DNA of 64,000 bases from the NCBI GenBank assembly GCA_044463945.1, contig JBIQLW010000001.1:124001-188000 (forward strand). Reading direction: 5' to 3'. The position numbers were made by a program, and so were the translations under genes. Within the stretch, counting starts at the first letter, position 1. Every line of letters starts with the position of its first letter. The notes beneath the pieces were generated by a model that was not told the DNA's origin, ran no database searches, and saw only the letters and a list, made by a program, of their open reading frames with translations. The DNA is from 62-47 sp044463945. Lineage in GTDB: Bacteria; Pseudomonadota; Alphaproteobacteria; Rhizobiales; Xanthobacteraceae. Below are positions 18,117 to 27,374 of the stretch, piece by piece.

Positions 18117-18128
18117 TTGTACGTATAA
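18117..18128 (+). promoter_or_regulatory. Operator-like site 1 (TTGTACGTATAA)
   Basis: Matches the island consensus TTGTCCGTACAA at 10 of 12 positions. It lies 59 bp before the CoA-transferase start on one side and 85 bp before the reductase start on the other, so it could control both. Confidence 0.6.
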
Positions 18129-18212
18129 ATAGTGCAAGATATGAAACCGGTCAAGCTGTGCCGCCAGAGGCCATCGTTTCTGAAGATCGCGGCGTGGCGA
18201 GGAGGATGTCCG

Positions 18213-19463
18213 GTGCGTTCAGAGGGTATTGTAATCATTGGCGGCGGCCAGGCCGGTTTTCAGGTTGCCGCGTCCTTGCGCAAGGAGGGTTGTGAGGGCC
18301 GGGTCATGATGGTGGAGGCCCAGGAGCATCTGCCCTATCAAAGGCCACCTCTGTCGAAGACCTATATCCAGGGGAAGCTCTCCGTCAGCGGTTTGCTGTT
18401 CCGCCCGCAGAGCTTCTTTTCCGATCACCGGATTGAACTGGTGTGCGACCGGGCCGATGCGATCGACCGTGCGTCAAGGCGCGTGTTTCTCGCCTCCGGA
18501 GCATCGATGGTCTATGACCACCTGGTGCTGTGCGTCGGCGCCCTTGCCCGCAAACTGCCCCTGAATGACACGCGGCTGGACGGCGTGTTCGAACTACGTA
18601 ACCTCGCGGATGCGGATGCACTGAGGCCAAGGCTTGCCACGGCGCGTCGCGTTGTTGTGATAGGGGCCGGCTTCGTCGGTCTTGAATTTGCCGCTGTCGC
18701 GCGCGGCGCCGGCGCGGAGGTCTGCGTCGTGGATGTCGCTTCCCGCGCCATGGCGCGCGCGGTTTCGCAATCGATGTCGGATTTTGTCCGCAGAGCCCAT
18801 ATGAATAGCGGGATCAGCTTCCGAATGGGGACGGGAATAACGCGATTGCGTCGCCGGAATGGAGCAGTGTTGTCCGTCGAGCTTGCCGACGGGACGGCGC
18901 TGCCGGCCGATATCGTGCTGGTGGGGATCGGCGTCGAACCCGATGTGCGATTGGCGGCCGAGGCCGGTCTTGCCATCGATAACGGCATCAAGGTGGACGG
19001 GTATCTATCAACCTCCGACCCGTCGATATCAGCCATCGGCGATTGTGTCTCTTTCCCGTATTGGCGCTCCGGGACGCGGATCAGACTGGAGTCGGTGCAG
19101 AACGCCTGTGATCAGGCCGCGACGGTCGCGGCCAGATTGGTGGGCAAGGCCCCTGCCGAGTACGCTTCGCTTCCGTGGTTCTGGTCGGATCAAGGCGATC
19201 TGAAGCTGCAAATAGCCGGGCTTGGCGGCGGGGAGCTGGACGTGCAGGAGCTTCCCTCTGCTAACGAGCGGGCCTTTTGCTCCCTTCTTTTCCGAAACGA
19301 TCAGCTCGTTGCCGTGGAATGCGTCAATCGCCCCGGTGATTTTATGGCGGCGCGCAAATTACTTTCGCGGCAGTCGCTTGCATTGCCACGCCGAGAGGCG
19401 GCGCGCCCGGATTTCGATCTGCGAGCCTGGGAGGCCGCCAGCAGACCCGCGCTGGCCCTTTGA
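18213..19463 (+). CDS. NAD(P)H-dependent ferredoxin reductase of a class I P450 system
   Basis: The GTG at 18213 is preceded by GAGGAGG at good spacing and gives 416 residues; an ATG at 18132 lies in frame but is less likely. The first FAD-binding GGGQAG is at residues 10-15, a second dinucleotide motif VVVIGAGFVGLEFA at about 148, and the AIGDC segment binds FAD near 280. The layout is that of putidaredoxin/rhodocoxin reductases. It passes electrons from NAD(P)H to a [2Fe-2S] ferredoxin. The matching ferredoxin (27877-28197) and P450 (28277-29599) are encoded about 9 kb away within the same island. Confidence 0.9.
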   Translation: MRSEGIVIIGGGQAGFQVAASLRKEGCEGRVMMVEAQEHLPYQRPPLSKTYIQGKLSVSGLLFRPQSFFSDHRIELVCDRADAIDRASRRVFLASGASMVYDHLVLCVGALARKLPLNDTRLDGVFELRNLADADALRPRLATARRVVVIGAGFVGLEFAAVARGAGAEVCVVDVASRAMARAVSQSMSDFVRRAHMNSGISFRMGTGITRLRRRNGAVLSVELADGTALPADIVLVGIGVEPDVRLAAEAGLAIDNGIKVDGYLSTSDPSISAIGDCVSFPYWRSGTRIRLESVQNACDQAATVAARLVGKAPAEYASLPWFWSDQGDLKLQIAGLGGGELDVQELPSANERAFCSLLFRNDQLVAVECVNRPGDFMAARKLLSRQSLALPRREAARPDFDLRAWEAASRPALAL

Positions 19464-19496
19464 ACCGGCCCGTCGAAGTCGGCCAAGGCCCGCACA

Positions 19497-19508
19497 CTGA
19501 ACGTATAT
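19497..19508 (+). promoter_or_regulatory. Weak operator-like site before the GntR gene
   Basis: CTGAACGTATAT matches site 1 at 9 of 12 positions and lies about 120 bp before the regulator start. It might allow autoregulation; on its own it is not convincing. Confidence 0.2.
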
Positions 19509-19630
19509 GGCTATCGCCGAATTGGCTAGGTTGACTGGATAGCGGCGTCGATGATGATGTCGTGGGTTGCGTAGCGTCGCGTCGCACCGTCGATGAGACA
19601 CCGGCGTTCCGGCCAAAACGGGAAACAGAG

Positions 19631-20416
19631 ATGGCGAGCTCCTCCAATCAGCGAAGCAAACCGAGCGGGATTCCCCGCTACCGGGCGATCGTGAACGCCT
19701 TGCGGGAGCGCATTGCCGACGGCGCCTGGGATATCGGCGCGAAGCTGCCGACCGAAGATGAACTCTGCGACCAGTTCAAAGTCAGCCGCCATACCGTCCG
19801 CATCGCCTTGCGGGAATTGCGGGACGAAGGTTTGATCACCTCGCGGCAGGGCGCGGGCTCGATGGTGCTGCGGCGCTCCCCGCCGCTGGTCTATACGTCG
19901 TCGATTTCTTCGCTCGAGGAATTGCTGCAATACGCGACCGAGGTCCGATACGAGGTGGCCAAGAGCGGTATCGTGATCGCCGACGCTGAACTCGCGGCCC
20001 GATTGGGTTGCGAAGTAGGGCATCGATGGCTGCGGCTGGAGGGGCTTCGCATGAAGCCCGACCAGGCCGAGCCGGTTTGCTGGACCGAGGTCTTCGTACA
20101 TGCGGATTATGCCGGTGTCGGCCTGATGATCGGCCGCTCCGCCGGGACGATCTATTCGTGGATCGAGAAAATGTATGGTGTTGAAGTCGGCGCGGTGCGT
20201 CAGGTGCTGCGCGTGGTGCCGATGCCGGATCATATTTCCAAACAGTTCAATTGCGAACCGGGTAGCCCGGCAATCGAGGTTTCGCGCTCATACAGACTGC
20301 TTAACGGCGATTTGGTGGAAGTGGCGTTCAATCTGCATCAGGCTGACCGCTTCAGTTATGAGCTGACGTTGCAGAAGCGCGGATCGAACGGCGGCGGGAC
20401 GCAAGCCCTGGACTGA
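19631..20416 (+). CDS. GntR-family transcriptional regulator, HutC subfamily
   Basis: The ATG at 19631 (GGAAAC upstream) gives 261 residues. The winged helix lies at about residues 15-75: IPRYRAIVNALRERI, then KLPTEDELCDQFKVSRHTVR, the GntR signature. The C-terminal part, about 95-245, has the UTRA ligand-binding pattern (ARLGCEVGHRWLRLEGLR, and FNCEPGSPAIEVSRSY), which marks the HutC subfamily. Such proteins bind short palindromes of the GTnTAnAC type and are released by a metabolite. Palindromes near TTGTCCGTACAA stand before four transcription units of the island, so this is the likely regulator of the whole catabolic cluster, probably as a repressor. Confidence 0.92.
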   Translation: MASSSNQRSKPSGIPRYRAIVNALRERIADGAWDIGAKLPTEDELCDQFKVSRHTVRIALRELRDEGLITSRQGAGSMVLRRSPPLVYTSSISSLEELLQYATEVRYEVAKSGIVIADAELAARLGCEVGHRWLRLEGLRMKPDQAEPVCWTEVFVHADYAGVGLMIGRSAGTIYSWIEKMYGVEVGAVRQVLRVVPMPDHISKQFNCEPGSPAIEVSRSYRLLNGDLVEVAFNLHQADRFSYELTLQKRGSNGGGTQALD

Positions 20417-20539
20417 TCCGCGCTGCCGATCCCGATGCGCGAGGGTGGTGCGAGGACCGAGCCCACTCCTGGCTCTTTCCCCCCGGGGGGCGTGGCTGGG
20501 CAATCCAAATAATTTGTCCTTACAACATCTTTGCAATAG

Positions 20540-20568
20540 TTGACATTCGCCATTTTCCCCATCAATGT
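20540..20568 (+). promoter_or_regulatory. Possible promoter of the ABC importer operon
   Basis: TTGACA at 20540-20545 is a perfect -35 box; 17 bp later stands CAATGT (20563-20568), a poor -10 box. Operator-like site 2 overlaps the -10 position, as expected for repression. Confidence 0.4.
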
Positions 20569-20576
20569 ACGGACAT
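20565..20576 (-). promoter_or_regulatory. Operator-like site 2 (ATGTCCGTACAT)
   Basis: Read on the minus strand, it matches TTGTCCGTACAA at 10 of 12 positions. It lies 119 bp before the binding-protein start and 53 bp (start to start) from site 3. Confidence 0.65.
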
Positions 20577-20617
20577 ATTTTCGCAAGCCGGACGCTTTCG
20601 GCAGTTATGGCTCCAAG

Positions 20618-20629
20618 TTATCCGTACAC
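20618..20629 (+). promoter_or_regulatory. Operator-like site 3 (TTATCCGTACAC)
   Basis: Matches the consensus at 10 of 12 positions and lies 66 bp before the binding-protein ATG. It forms a pair with site 2. Confidence 0.6.
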
Positions 20630-20694
20630 ATAAGCCTTGCGCCCTTTCGAGCGTGCAGGGTCACTCGCAAACAAATAGAGATTAAGGGGGAGGA

Positions 20695-21861
20695 ATGCGT
20701 TCTTTCGGAATCAGGAAACAGTCTCGTGTCGTGGCGACGCTGGCTGTTGTCGCAGCATTGGCGCTGCCGCTGGCTGCGACCGCTCAGGCGCAATCGAAGT
20801 CGCCGATCAAAATTGGCCTTATCGTCAGCCTGAGCGGCGCCCTCGCCAGCGTCGGCGTCCCTCAGCGCGACGCCGTCACGGCGGTTGCCGATGACCTCAA
20901 TTCCAAGGGCGGTATCGACGGCCATCCGATCCAGCTTATCGTTTTCGATGACGGCACCAGTCAGACGGAAGCGGCGCGCGGGGCGACGCAGCTTATCCAG
21001 CAGGATAACGTCGTGGCGCTCGTCGGACCGACGAGCGGCAGTAATGCTCTGGCGATGGGGCCGGTCGCGGCGCGCTATAATGTGCCGGTTTCCTCGATGG
21101 TTGCCAGCGTGCCGGTCATCTCCAAGAAGAGCAGTTTCTACTCCTGGGTCTTTCGCGGTCAGCCCGATGACACCGTTACCACGGCGCGAATGCTCAAGTT
21201 GCTCGCGGCGAGCGGGGCCAAGCGCATCGGCGTCTATTACCAGGAAGACGCTTATGGCAAATTCACCGCGGACTACGTGTCCGAGGTCGCCTCCCAATAT
21301 AATCTGACGGTCGTCGACAAGGTGGCTTCGACGCTGACTGCGACGGATCTGACCTCGCAGGCAACCAAGTTGCGCAATGCGGGAGCCGAGGCCGTGATTG
21401 TGCAGGTATCGCCACCTTCGCTCGCCGCTTCGTTTGCGCGCGCCGCCAAGCAGGTGGGGCTGAAGGCGCCGCTCTGGGGCGGAATCGGATTTGGCCAGAA
21501 GGCGTTTGCCGGTGCGCTCGGAGCGGACGGCGACGGCATTCGCGCCATGCTGCTGGGGAATTGGGACGAGCCCACGCCGGAATTGCGGAAGCTGGCCGAC
21601 CTGCTCGCCGCAAAAGGCAAGTCACCGGCCGGGTTCGCCGAGATATCGTCCACCAATTCCTTTCTGCACGTTGTGAAGGCGCTGGAGCGCGCGCCCGACG
21701 CGACCGGCGAGAAATTGCGCGCGGCCATGGAAGGCGTTTGCGACCTCAAGACCTTCGCGGCATCGAGCGCCTGCTTCTCGCCCGACAATCATAATGGCTG
21801 GACGGAAGAAACCCTGGTTCCGGCCGAGATCCGGTCCGGAAAATATAAAACCCTGCATTGA
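20695..21861 (+). CDS. ABC transporter substrate-binding protein (branched-chain amino acid type, LivK-like)
   Basis: 388 residues with a signal peptide of about 32 residues (ending ATAQAQ) and the periplasmic binding protein type 1 fold: IKIGLIVSLSGALASVGVPQRDA at the N-terminus and LVGPTSGSNALAMGPVAA. This family binds amino acids, but in catabolic clusters it often binds aromatic or other carboxylic acids. AGGGGGAGG lies unusually close to the ATG. It is the first gene of an importer operon that runs to 25365, preceded by two operator-like sites; it probably determines which compound enters the island pathway. Confidence 0.92.
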   Translation: MRSFGIRKQSRVVATLAVVAALALPLAATAQAQSKSPIKIGLIVSLSGALASVGVPQRDAVTAVADDLNSKGGIDGHPIQLIVFDDGTSQTEAARGATQLIQQDNVVALVGPTSGSNALAMGPVAARYNVPVSSMVASVPVISKKSSFYSWVFRGQPDDTVTTARMLKLLAASGAKRIGVYYQEDAYGKFTADYVSEVASQYNLTVVDKVASTLTATDLTSQATKLRNAGAEAVIVQVSPPSLAASFARAAKQVGLKAPLWGGIGFGQKAFAGALGADGDGIRAMLLGNWDEPTPELRKLADLLAAKGKSPAGFAEISSTNSFLHVVKALERAPDATGEKLRAAMEGVCDLKTFAASSACFSPDNHNGWTEETLVPAEIRSGKYKTLH

Positions 21862-21911
21862 AGTGCTTTCGCGCTGATTGATGATCGGTTGGATGAGGGA
21901 GGGGCGATCAC

Positions 21912-22751
21912 ATGATTGAGTTTGTGATCCGGGGCCTCGTCATGGGCGTGAATTACGGATTGCTGGCTTTGCCCCTCAGCCTGCTTTTCGTCGCGACCGG
22001 CACCGTGGATTTTGCGCTGGGTTGCTATGCGGTGCTGGCGGCGGGCGTCGCCTTTACAGTGGGGGGCGTGAGCGGGCTGGTGGCGGGTCTGCTCTCCGCG
22101 GTGGCGGCGGCGTGCTTCGTCGGCTTCGCGTCGGAAGTGCTTCAGCGCCGCAATTCGGGTGACCATCTGGCTCTTGTCCTGGCCAGTTTCGGCTTCGCCG
22201 TCTTCATCCAGTCGCTGGTGCTGACCGTCATCGGCAAGGATCCGTTCTCGCGTAATCTTTTTGACGTGTACTGGCTGATCTTCGGCATCTCGATTTCTCC
22301 GCAGGCGGCCATCAATATGGTGGCGGCGCTCGCCGCGCTCGCCGGACTCATGCTGGTCCTGTTCAAGACCTCGCTCGGCCGCGCGATCCGCGCTTCGGCG
22401 GTGAATCCGAAAGGGGCAAGGCTCGCGGGCGTTCCCGTCGAATACATCCGCTTCTCGACCTTCGTGGCCGCCGGCATCCTGTCCGGCATCGCCGGGCTGC
22501 TTTATCTCTATACGTTCGGCATGGATTACTCCGCCGGAACCGACCTGACGCTCGCCGGTTTCGGCGCGGCGATCGTGTTCGGCATCCATAGTCCGCTGCG
22601 CGCCTTCTTCGGGGGTATCGCCGTGGGCGTCGTCGAGGCGCTCTCCACCGCCTATGCGCCAACCGAGCTTGCAACCCTGCTGCCGCTTATCATCATCTTC
22701 ATCATTCTGGTGGCCCGGCCGTCCCAGATCAGCACCGGTGCGCGTGCATGA
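21912..22751 (+). CDS. ABC transporter permease (LivH type)
   Basis: A 279-residue hydrophobic protein starting with the LivH-like IRGLVMGVNYGLLALPLSLLF and carrying the RAIRASAVNPKGARLAGV loop (about residues 155-175) that contacts the ATPase. GAGGGAGG precedes the ATG. It forms the membrane channel with the LivM-type protein, whose gene overlaps it by four bases (ATGA). Confidence 0.92.
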   Translation: MIEFVIRGLVMGVNYGLLALPLSLLFVATGTVDFALGCYAVLAAGVAFTVGGVSGLVAGLLSAVAAACFVGFASEVLQRRNSGDHLALVLASFGFAVFIQSLVLTVIGKDPFSRNLFDVYWLIFGISISPQAAINMVAALAALAGLMLVLFKTSLGRAIRASAVNPKGARLAGVPVEYIRFSTFVAAGILSGIAGLLYLYTFGMDYSAGTDLTLAGFGAAIVFGIHSPLRAFFGGIAVGVVEALSTAYAPTELATLLPLIIIFIILVARPSQISTGARA

Positions 22752-23731
22752 TTGCCCTGCCCAAAGCCTTCACCCATCCGGCCGCCATCGCGGCCTGTTG
22801 TATCGTCGTAGGTTGCGTACTGATCAGCGGCAATCTTGTCTGGCTCAACATCGCCACCTTGATGGCGATCCATGCGCTGATCGCTCTTTCGGCCGGCGTA
22901 ACCTACGGGCAGGCCGGTATTCTGTCCGTGGCGCAAGGCACTTTCGCCGCCTTGGGCGCTTATACGACGGCCATCCTCACCCTCAGATACGGCTGGTGGC
23001 CGATCGCCTCGCTTCCGATCGCGATCCTGCTGCCCGCGTTGTGCGCCTATCCGGTTGCCTATCAGGTGGTGCGCCTGTCTCCGCTTGCGCTCGCCGTCGC
23101 GACGCTCCTGTTCGGCAAGATCGTCGATGTCGGATTGCGATCGGGCGGAGATTTCACGGGAGGCTATATCGGACTGTCCGGCGTGCCGCCCTTGAGCTTT
23201 TTCGGCTCGCCTCTCAGCTTCAACGCGCTCGCCTGGTTTTGTGTTTTCGTCGTGGTCTTGCTTTACGCCAACGGGGTTTCCGGCGCATTCGGCCGGGCCG
23301 TACAGACCATCCGCCACGATACGCTGCGCGCCAGCGCGGATGGCGTCAATATTCGCAAGCTGCAAAGTCAGATGTTCAGCCTCGGCGCCGCGATAGCAGG
23401 GCTGGCGGGCTGGCTCTATGCGCATTACACCAGCTTCATCAGCCCGGACGCGCTTGGCCTCCATATGTCGATCAGCGCGCTGCTGATGGCTGTGGTCGGC
23501 GGCAGCCGCTACGTTCTTGGCCCGGTCGTGGGCGCCGTCCTGCTCATGCTGATCACCAAATACGTTCCGGGAGAGGAAGTGCAGGGCATGTTTTACGGCG
23601 GCACGCTCGCGGTGGTCCTGTTGCTCGCGCCGAGCGGGCTCGTCGGGGCGCTGGCGGGGCTGTCGAAAAGTCTCGCGACGTCCAAAGGCGTGAGCAAGCC
23701 AGTTGTCTGCGAGAAGGAAATGGCGGGATGA
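22748..23731 (+). CDS. ABC transporter permease (LivM type)
   Basis: A 327-residue polytopic membrane protein. The segments SVAQGTFAALGAYTTA (about 58-73) and RHDTLRASADGVNIRKLQSQ (about 190-210) are typical of LivM. It overlaps livH-type and ATPase genes by ATGA on both sides, so the three are translationally coupled. Confidence 0.92.
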   Translation: MIALPKAFTHPAAIAACCIVVGCVLISGNLVWLNIATLMAIHALIALSAGVTYGQAGILSVAQGTFAALGAYTTAILTLRYGWWPIASLPIAILLPALCAYPVAYQVVRLSPLALAVATLLFGKIVDVGLRSGGDFTGGYIGLSGVPPLSFFGSPLSFNALAWFCVFVVVLLYANGVSGAFGRAVQTIRHDTLRASADGVNIRKLQSQMFSLGAAIAGLAGWLYAHYTSFISPDALGLHMSISALLMAVVGGSRYVLGPVVGAVLLMLITKYVPGEEVQGMFYGGTLAVVLLLAPSGLVGALAGLSKSLATSKGVSKPVVCEKEMAG

Positions 23732-25365
23732 CTCGTTCTGGCCTTGCGCAGGCGGTGAGGGACGACGTGGTCGCCGCGCCGGTTCCTGGCGCGGCGACCG
23801 TCGCAGCCGATGCCGGCATTGAAATCAGGAGCCTCGAAGTTCGCTTCGGTGGCGTACGGGCGCTTCACAATGTCGATCTGGCCTTGGCGCAGGGCGATAT
23901 ACTCGGGCTGATCGGACCGAACGGCTCAGGCAAGTCAACGCTGTTCAATGCCATCACCGGATTTACAACGGTTGCGTCCGGCTCGATCCGAGTGGACGGC
24001 GTGGATCTGTGCAAGCTGCCTCCTTCGACGCGCTCGCACATCGGAATAGCCCGCACGTTCCAGACCCCCCGCATCGATCCCGATCTCAAGGTCGTGGATG
24101 CCGTCATGTGCGGCTTTTATCCGTCGGCGCTTCCAGGGATGCTGTCGAGTCTGTTCGGGCTGCAACATCTGAACGGCACCGAGAAGAAGCTGAAGACCCG
24201 ATGTATGAACCTGCTGGACCGGTTGGGCCTGGCGGAAATCGCGCAAATGGAACTCGGCGCCCTGCCGCTCGGTCAGGTACGTCTGGTTGATGTCGCGCGT
24301 GCGATGGCGACGGGCTCGCGCTATCTTTTGCTCGATGAGCCGGCGGCGGGGCTGAGCAAATACGAGCAGCAGCGACTGATCGAGACCATCCGCGGCTTGG
24401 CCGCGGATGGTGTGGGCATCCTCCTGGTTGAGCACAACTTCGCGATGATAGCCGAATTGTGCGAGAACGTGGTTGTTCTCAACCGTGGCAGGATTCTGAT
24501 GCGCGGCCCGATCCGTGAATTGCGGAAACGGCCCGAGTTCATCGAGGCTTATCTCGGCAACAGCGGCGTTACCGACAGCAAGGGCGGCGTCAGCGCGTCG
24601 CCGGCGCCGTCCGCGGTTGTCGTGGCGCCGGCGGAAACGGTGTTCGAATGCGCGAATCTGTCCGCCAGCTACGGCCCGATCCAGGTCTGTAACGGCATCA
24701 ACTTCCACGTCGCGGCCGGCGAGCTTCTGGCGTTTGTCGGCCCGAACGGCGCCGGCAAAAGCAGCCTTCTCGGGGCGATCAGCGGCCTTGTGCGCAACAC
24801 CGGCGCCCTGTCGCTGAGGGGTAAATCCATCGATGGCCTGAAGACCCGCGATCGTGTCATGGCCGGTATCGGCTTTGTGCCGGAGACCCGGGGCAATATC
24901 TTTGCTCCTTTGACGGTGCTGGAGAATCTCCAGATCGCGACCGAGAATGTTTCGAGTGTGAAGCGGGCGCAGATGCTCGACTATCTGCTCGACCTTTTCC
25001 CGATCCTGTCGGAGCGAATGCAGACGGTCGCCGGAATGTTGAGCGGCGGCGAACAACAGATGCTCGCCATCGCGATGGCGGTGGGCTGCGAGCCGGCCGT
25101 TCTCATGCTCGACGAACCATCCCAGGGGCTGGCGCCGACGATCTACGATTCTCTCGAAGGCGTGTTCGAGCGGCTATGCAACAACGGCATGGGCATCATC
25201 ATGACGGAACAGAACATGCCCTTCGCGGCTCGCGTGGCGCATCGCTTCCTGGTGCTGACACACGGTCGAATCTCCGGGCACGGCACCAAGGCCGAACTGG
25301 CCGATTCCGATCGCATCATCCAGCAATATTTCCCTGAAGATCGCGTCGAGACTCTGAGCGCATAG
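23728..25365 (+). CDS. Fused double ATPase of the ABC importer (LivG-LivF in one chain)
   Basis: The true start is the ATG at 23728, overlapping the LivM stop; the frame is open further upstream but there it is only a shadow of the permease gene. The 545-residue product holds two ABC ATPase domains. The first (about residues 33-280, LivG-like) has GPNGSGKST and LLLDEPAAGLS; its signature is altered to LPLGQVRLVDVARA instead of an LSxGQ pattern. The second (about 305-540, LivF-like) has GPNGAGKSS, LSGGEQQML and LMLDEPSQGLAP. These are normally two separate genes. The fusion would guarantee a 1:1 pair driving the LivH/LivM channel. Confidence 0.92.
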   Translation: MTRSGLAQAVRDDVVAAPVPGAATVAADAGIEIRSLEVRFGGVRALHNVDLALAQGDILGLIGPNGSGKSTLFNAITGFTTVASGSIRVDGVDLCKLPPSTRSHIGIARTFQTPRIDPDLKVVDAVMCGFYPSALPGMLSSLFGLQHLNGTEKKLKTRCMNLLDRLGLAEIAQMELGALPLGQVRLVDVARAMATGSRYLLLDEPAAGLSKYEQQRLIETIRGLAADGVGILLVEHNFAMIAELCENVVVLNRGRILMRGPIRELRKRPEFIEAYLGNSGVTDSKGGVSASPAPSAVVVAPAETVFECANLSASYGPIQVCNGINFHVAAGELLAFVGPNGAGKSSLLGAISGLVRNTGALSLRGKSIDGLKTRDRVMAGIGFVPETRGNIFAPLTVLENLQIATENVSSVKRAQMLDYLLDLFPILSERMQTVAGMLSGGEQQMLAIAMAVGCEPAVLMLDEPSQGLAPTIYDSLEGVFERLCNNGMGIIMTEQNMPFAARVAHRFLVLTHGRISGHGTKAELADSDRIIQQYFPEDRVETLSA

Positions 25366-25385
25366 CGGGACAAGGTCGCATCACG

Positions 25386-26276
25386 ATGTTTTCCACGTCA
25401 GTTTCGACGCCGCCGGCGATTCCGCAGGGCGCGTGCGATTGCCACACCCATGTTTTTCTCGATGAGCGGACCTATCCGTTTTCGTCCTCCCGCAAATATA
25501 CGCCGCCTCCTGCCGGCATCGGCGAACTGAAGCAACTGCTGGCCACGCTTGGGCTTGGCCGCGTGGTTATCGTGCAGCCCAGTGTCTATGGCACCGATAA
25601 TGCGGCGACGCTTGAGGGCGTTCGCCAGATCGGGCTGGATCGCGCGCGCGCCGTCGCCGTGATTTCCGAAACCGCGAGCCATGCGGAGCTGGAGGATCTC
25701 GCCGCGGCGGGCGTGCGCGGCATTCGCGTCAATTTCGAGCTGAAGGGCGAGGAGGACGATAGTCGTGCCGCGCGCCATCTGGAGGTCATGGCCGACAAGG
25801 TCGCGCCTCTCGGCTGGCACATTCAGATCTACGCGCAACTGCATCTCGCTGTCAGGCTGGTCGAGCCGATCCACAGGATTTCCGTTCCTGTCGTGTTCGA
25901 TCATTTCGCCGGGGCGAGCGGTAAGGGCGGGCTCGATCAGCCGGGACTTGCCGCGATCGTGGAGCTGGTGCGCGACGGCGACGCCTATGTGAAGCTTTCC
26001 GCCGCCTACCGCTCGTCGCAGCGGTTGCCGGACTATGCCGACCTCATGCCGATCGCCCGCGCCTTTGTCGTCGCGAATGCCGATCGCATTCTGTGGGGGA
26101 GCGATTGGCCGCATCCGGATCCGAGCCGGCGGCCGGGCACGACGGTTTCGGATGTCTCGCCGCCGCTTCAGGTCGACGATCCGGCCGTGTTCGCGCTTCT
26201 GGCGGGATGGGCGGGGGACGAGGCGACGTATCGCAAGATCCTTCGCGACAATCCGGCGCGACTCTATGACTTCTGA
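25386..26276 (+). CDS. Amidohydrolase 2 family hydrolase (2-pyrone-4,6-dicarboxylate lactonase-like)
   Basis: 296 residues with the metal-dependent TIM-barrel motifs CDCHTHVF (about 18-25), VFDHFAG (about 172-178) and WGSDWPHP (about 239-246). This arrangement is that of the LigI/PDC lactonase branch of amidohydrolase 2, cytoplasmic enzymes opening lactones or decarboxylating cyclic acids. It begins 20 bp after the ABC ATPase stop and probably belongs to the same transcript. In this setting a lactone intermediate is plausible; the real substrate is unknown. Confidence 0.85.
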   Translation: MFSTSVSTPPAIPQGACDCHTHVFLDERTYPFSSSRKYTPPPAGIGELKQLLATLGLGRVVIVQPSVYGTDNAATLEGVRQIGLDRARAVAVISETASHAELEDLAAAGVRGIRVNFELKGEEDDSRAARHLEVMADKVAPLGWHIQIYAQLHLAVRLVEPIHRISVPVVFDHFAGASGKGGLDQPGLAAIVELVRDGDAYVKLSAAYRSSQRLPDYADLMPIARAFVVANADRILWGSDWPHPDPSRRPGTTVSDVSPPLQVDDPAVFALLAGWAGDEATYRKILRDNPARLYDF

Positions 26277-26309
26277 ATGGATTGAAAGTACGGAAAGGGC
26301 GTGACCACG

Positions 26310-27374
26310 ATGGGCAAGCGTATCGTGATTGTCGGAGCGGGTGCGGTTGGCGGATATTTCGGCGCTTACCTGTCGTTGGCCGGAGAGGATGTGACGCTGG
26401 TCGATCCCTGGCCCGAGCACATCGAGACGATCCGGCGCCAGGGTCTTTCGATAACCGGGATGTCCGAAGAAGAAACGATCAACGCCAAGCCGCGCACCAT
26501 GCACCTGACCGAGTTACAGGGGCTTTCCAAGGAGAAGCCGGTCGATATCGCGATCATTGCGACGAAATCCTACGATACATCGTGGGCCACCATGATGATC
26601 GCGCCGTATCTTGCCAGAAACGGTTATATCGTTTCGGCGCAGAACGGTATCAACGAGGAGCGGATCGCGGCGGTCGTCGGCTGGGGACGCGTGATCGGCT
26701 GCATGGTTGGCAATAATTTCACCGTCGATCTCTACGAGGCCGGGCACATCCGGCGCACGATGCCGCGCAGCCGTCAGGTTTACAGTCTACAGGTTGGTGA
26801 GGTGCACGGCCGTCTGACGCCGCGCCTGCAAGAGCTTGCCGAGATTCTGGCTCCCGTGGACAACATTTCCACCACGAGCAATCTCTGGGGCGTGCGCTGG
26901 TCGAAATTGTGCGTCAACGGAATGCGCAACGGCGTCTCGGCGGCGACCGGCATGGGAGGTAACGCGCGCGACGCCGACGACCGGATCCGCAAGATCCTGG
27001 TGCGGCTGGCCGGCGAGGCGATTCGCGTCGGCGAGGCGCTGGGGTATGAACTTGAGACAATCCTCAAGCTACAGCCGAGACAGTTCGTGCAGGCGATGGA
27101 AGGCGACCCGAAGGCCGTGGCGGAGGTCGATGCCTCCCTGATCGCGGGCACCAAAGGATCGGTGCGCAGCAATCTGCAACGGCCGTCCATGGCTCAGGAT
27201 ATGGCCAAGGGACGCCGGACCGAAATCAACGAGATCAATGGATACATCGTGGAAAAGGGCGCCGAGGTGGGCGTGGAAGCGCCCACGCATGAGGCGTTGA
27301 CCCGGATCGTCAACGATGTGGAGCGCGGTGTTCTGATCGCGAGCCCTCAGAATCTCTATTCGCTCGACGGCTAG
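26310..27374 (+). CDS. Ketopantoate reductase (PanE/ApbA) family 2-oxo acid reductase
   Basis: The ATG at 26310 follows GGAAAGGG; a GTG at 26301 is an alternative. The 354-residue product starts with a Rossmann motif, IVGAGAVGGYFGAYL (about 6-20), and contains IATKSYDT and a conserved SAQNGINEE segment, the PanE pattern. It is longer than E. coli PanE (303 residues) because of C-terminal additions. Family members reduce ketopantoate or other branched 2-oxo acids with NAD(P)H. Placed in a catabolic operon it is more likely a pathway enzyme acting between a 2-hydroxy and a 2-oxo acid than a pantothenate enzyme. Confidence 0.85.
   Translation: MGKRIVIVGAGAVGGYFGAYLSLAGEDVTLVDPWPEHIETIRRQGLSITGMSEEETINAKPRTMHLTELQGLSKEKPVDIAIIATKSYDTSWATMMIAPYLARNGYIVSAQNGINEERIAAVVGWGRVIGCMVGNNFTVDLYEAGHIRRTMPRSRQVYSLQVGEVHGRLTPRLQELAEILAPVDNISTTSNLWGVRWSKLCVNGMRNGVSAATGMGGNARDADDRIRKILVRLAGEAIRVGEALGYELETILKLQPRQFVQAMEGDPKAVAEVDASLIAGTKGSVRSNLQRPSMAQDMAKGRRTEINEINGYIVEKGAEVGVEAPTHEALTRIVNDVERGVLIASPQNLYSLDG

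Noticed and set aside
20479..20490. CCCCCCGGGGGG palindrome after the GntR gene
   Set aside because: No loop and no T-run, so it is not a standard terminator; too simple to call an operator.
22654..23727. Upstream extension of the fused ATPase frame
   Set aside because: Overlaps the permease gene in another frame and gives arginine-rich nonsense; the ATG at 23728 overlaps the LivM stop and starts the recognisable protein.
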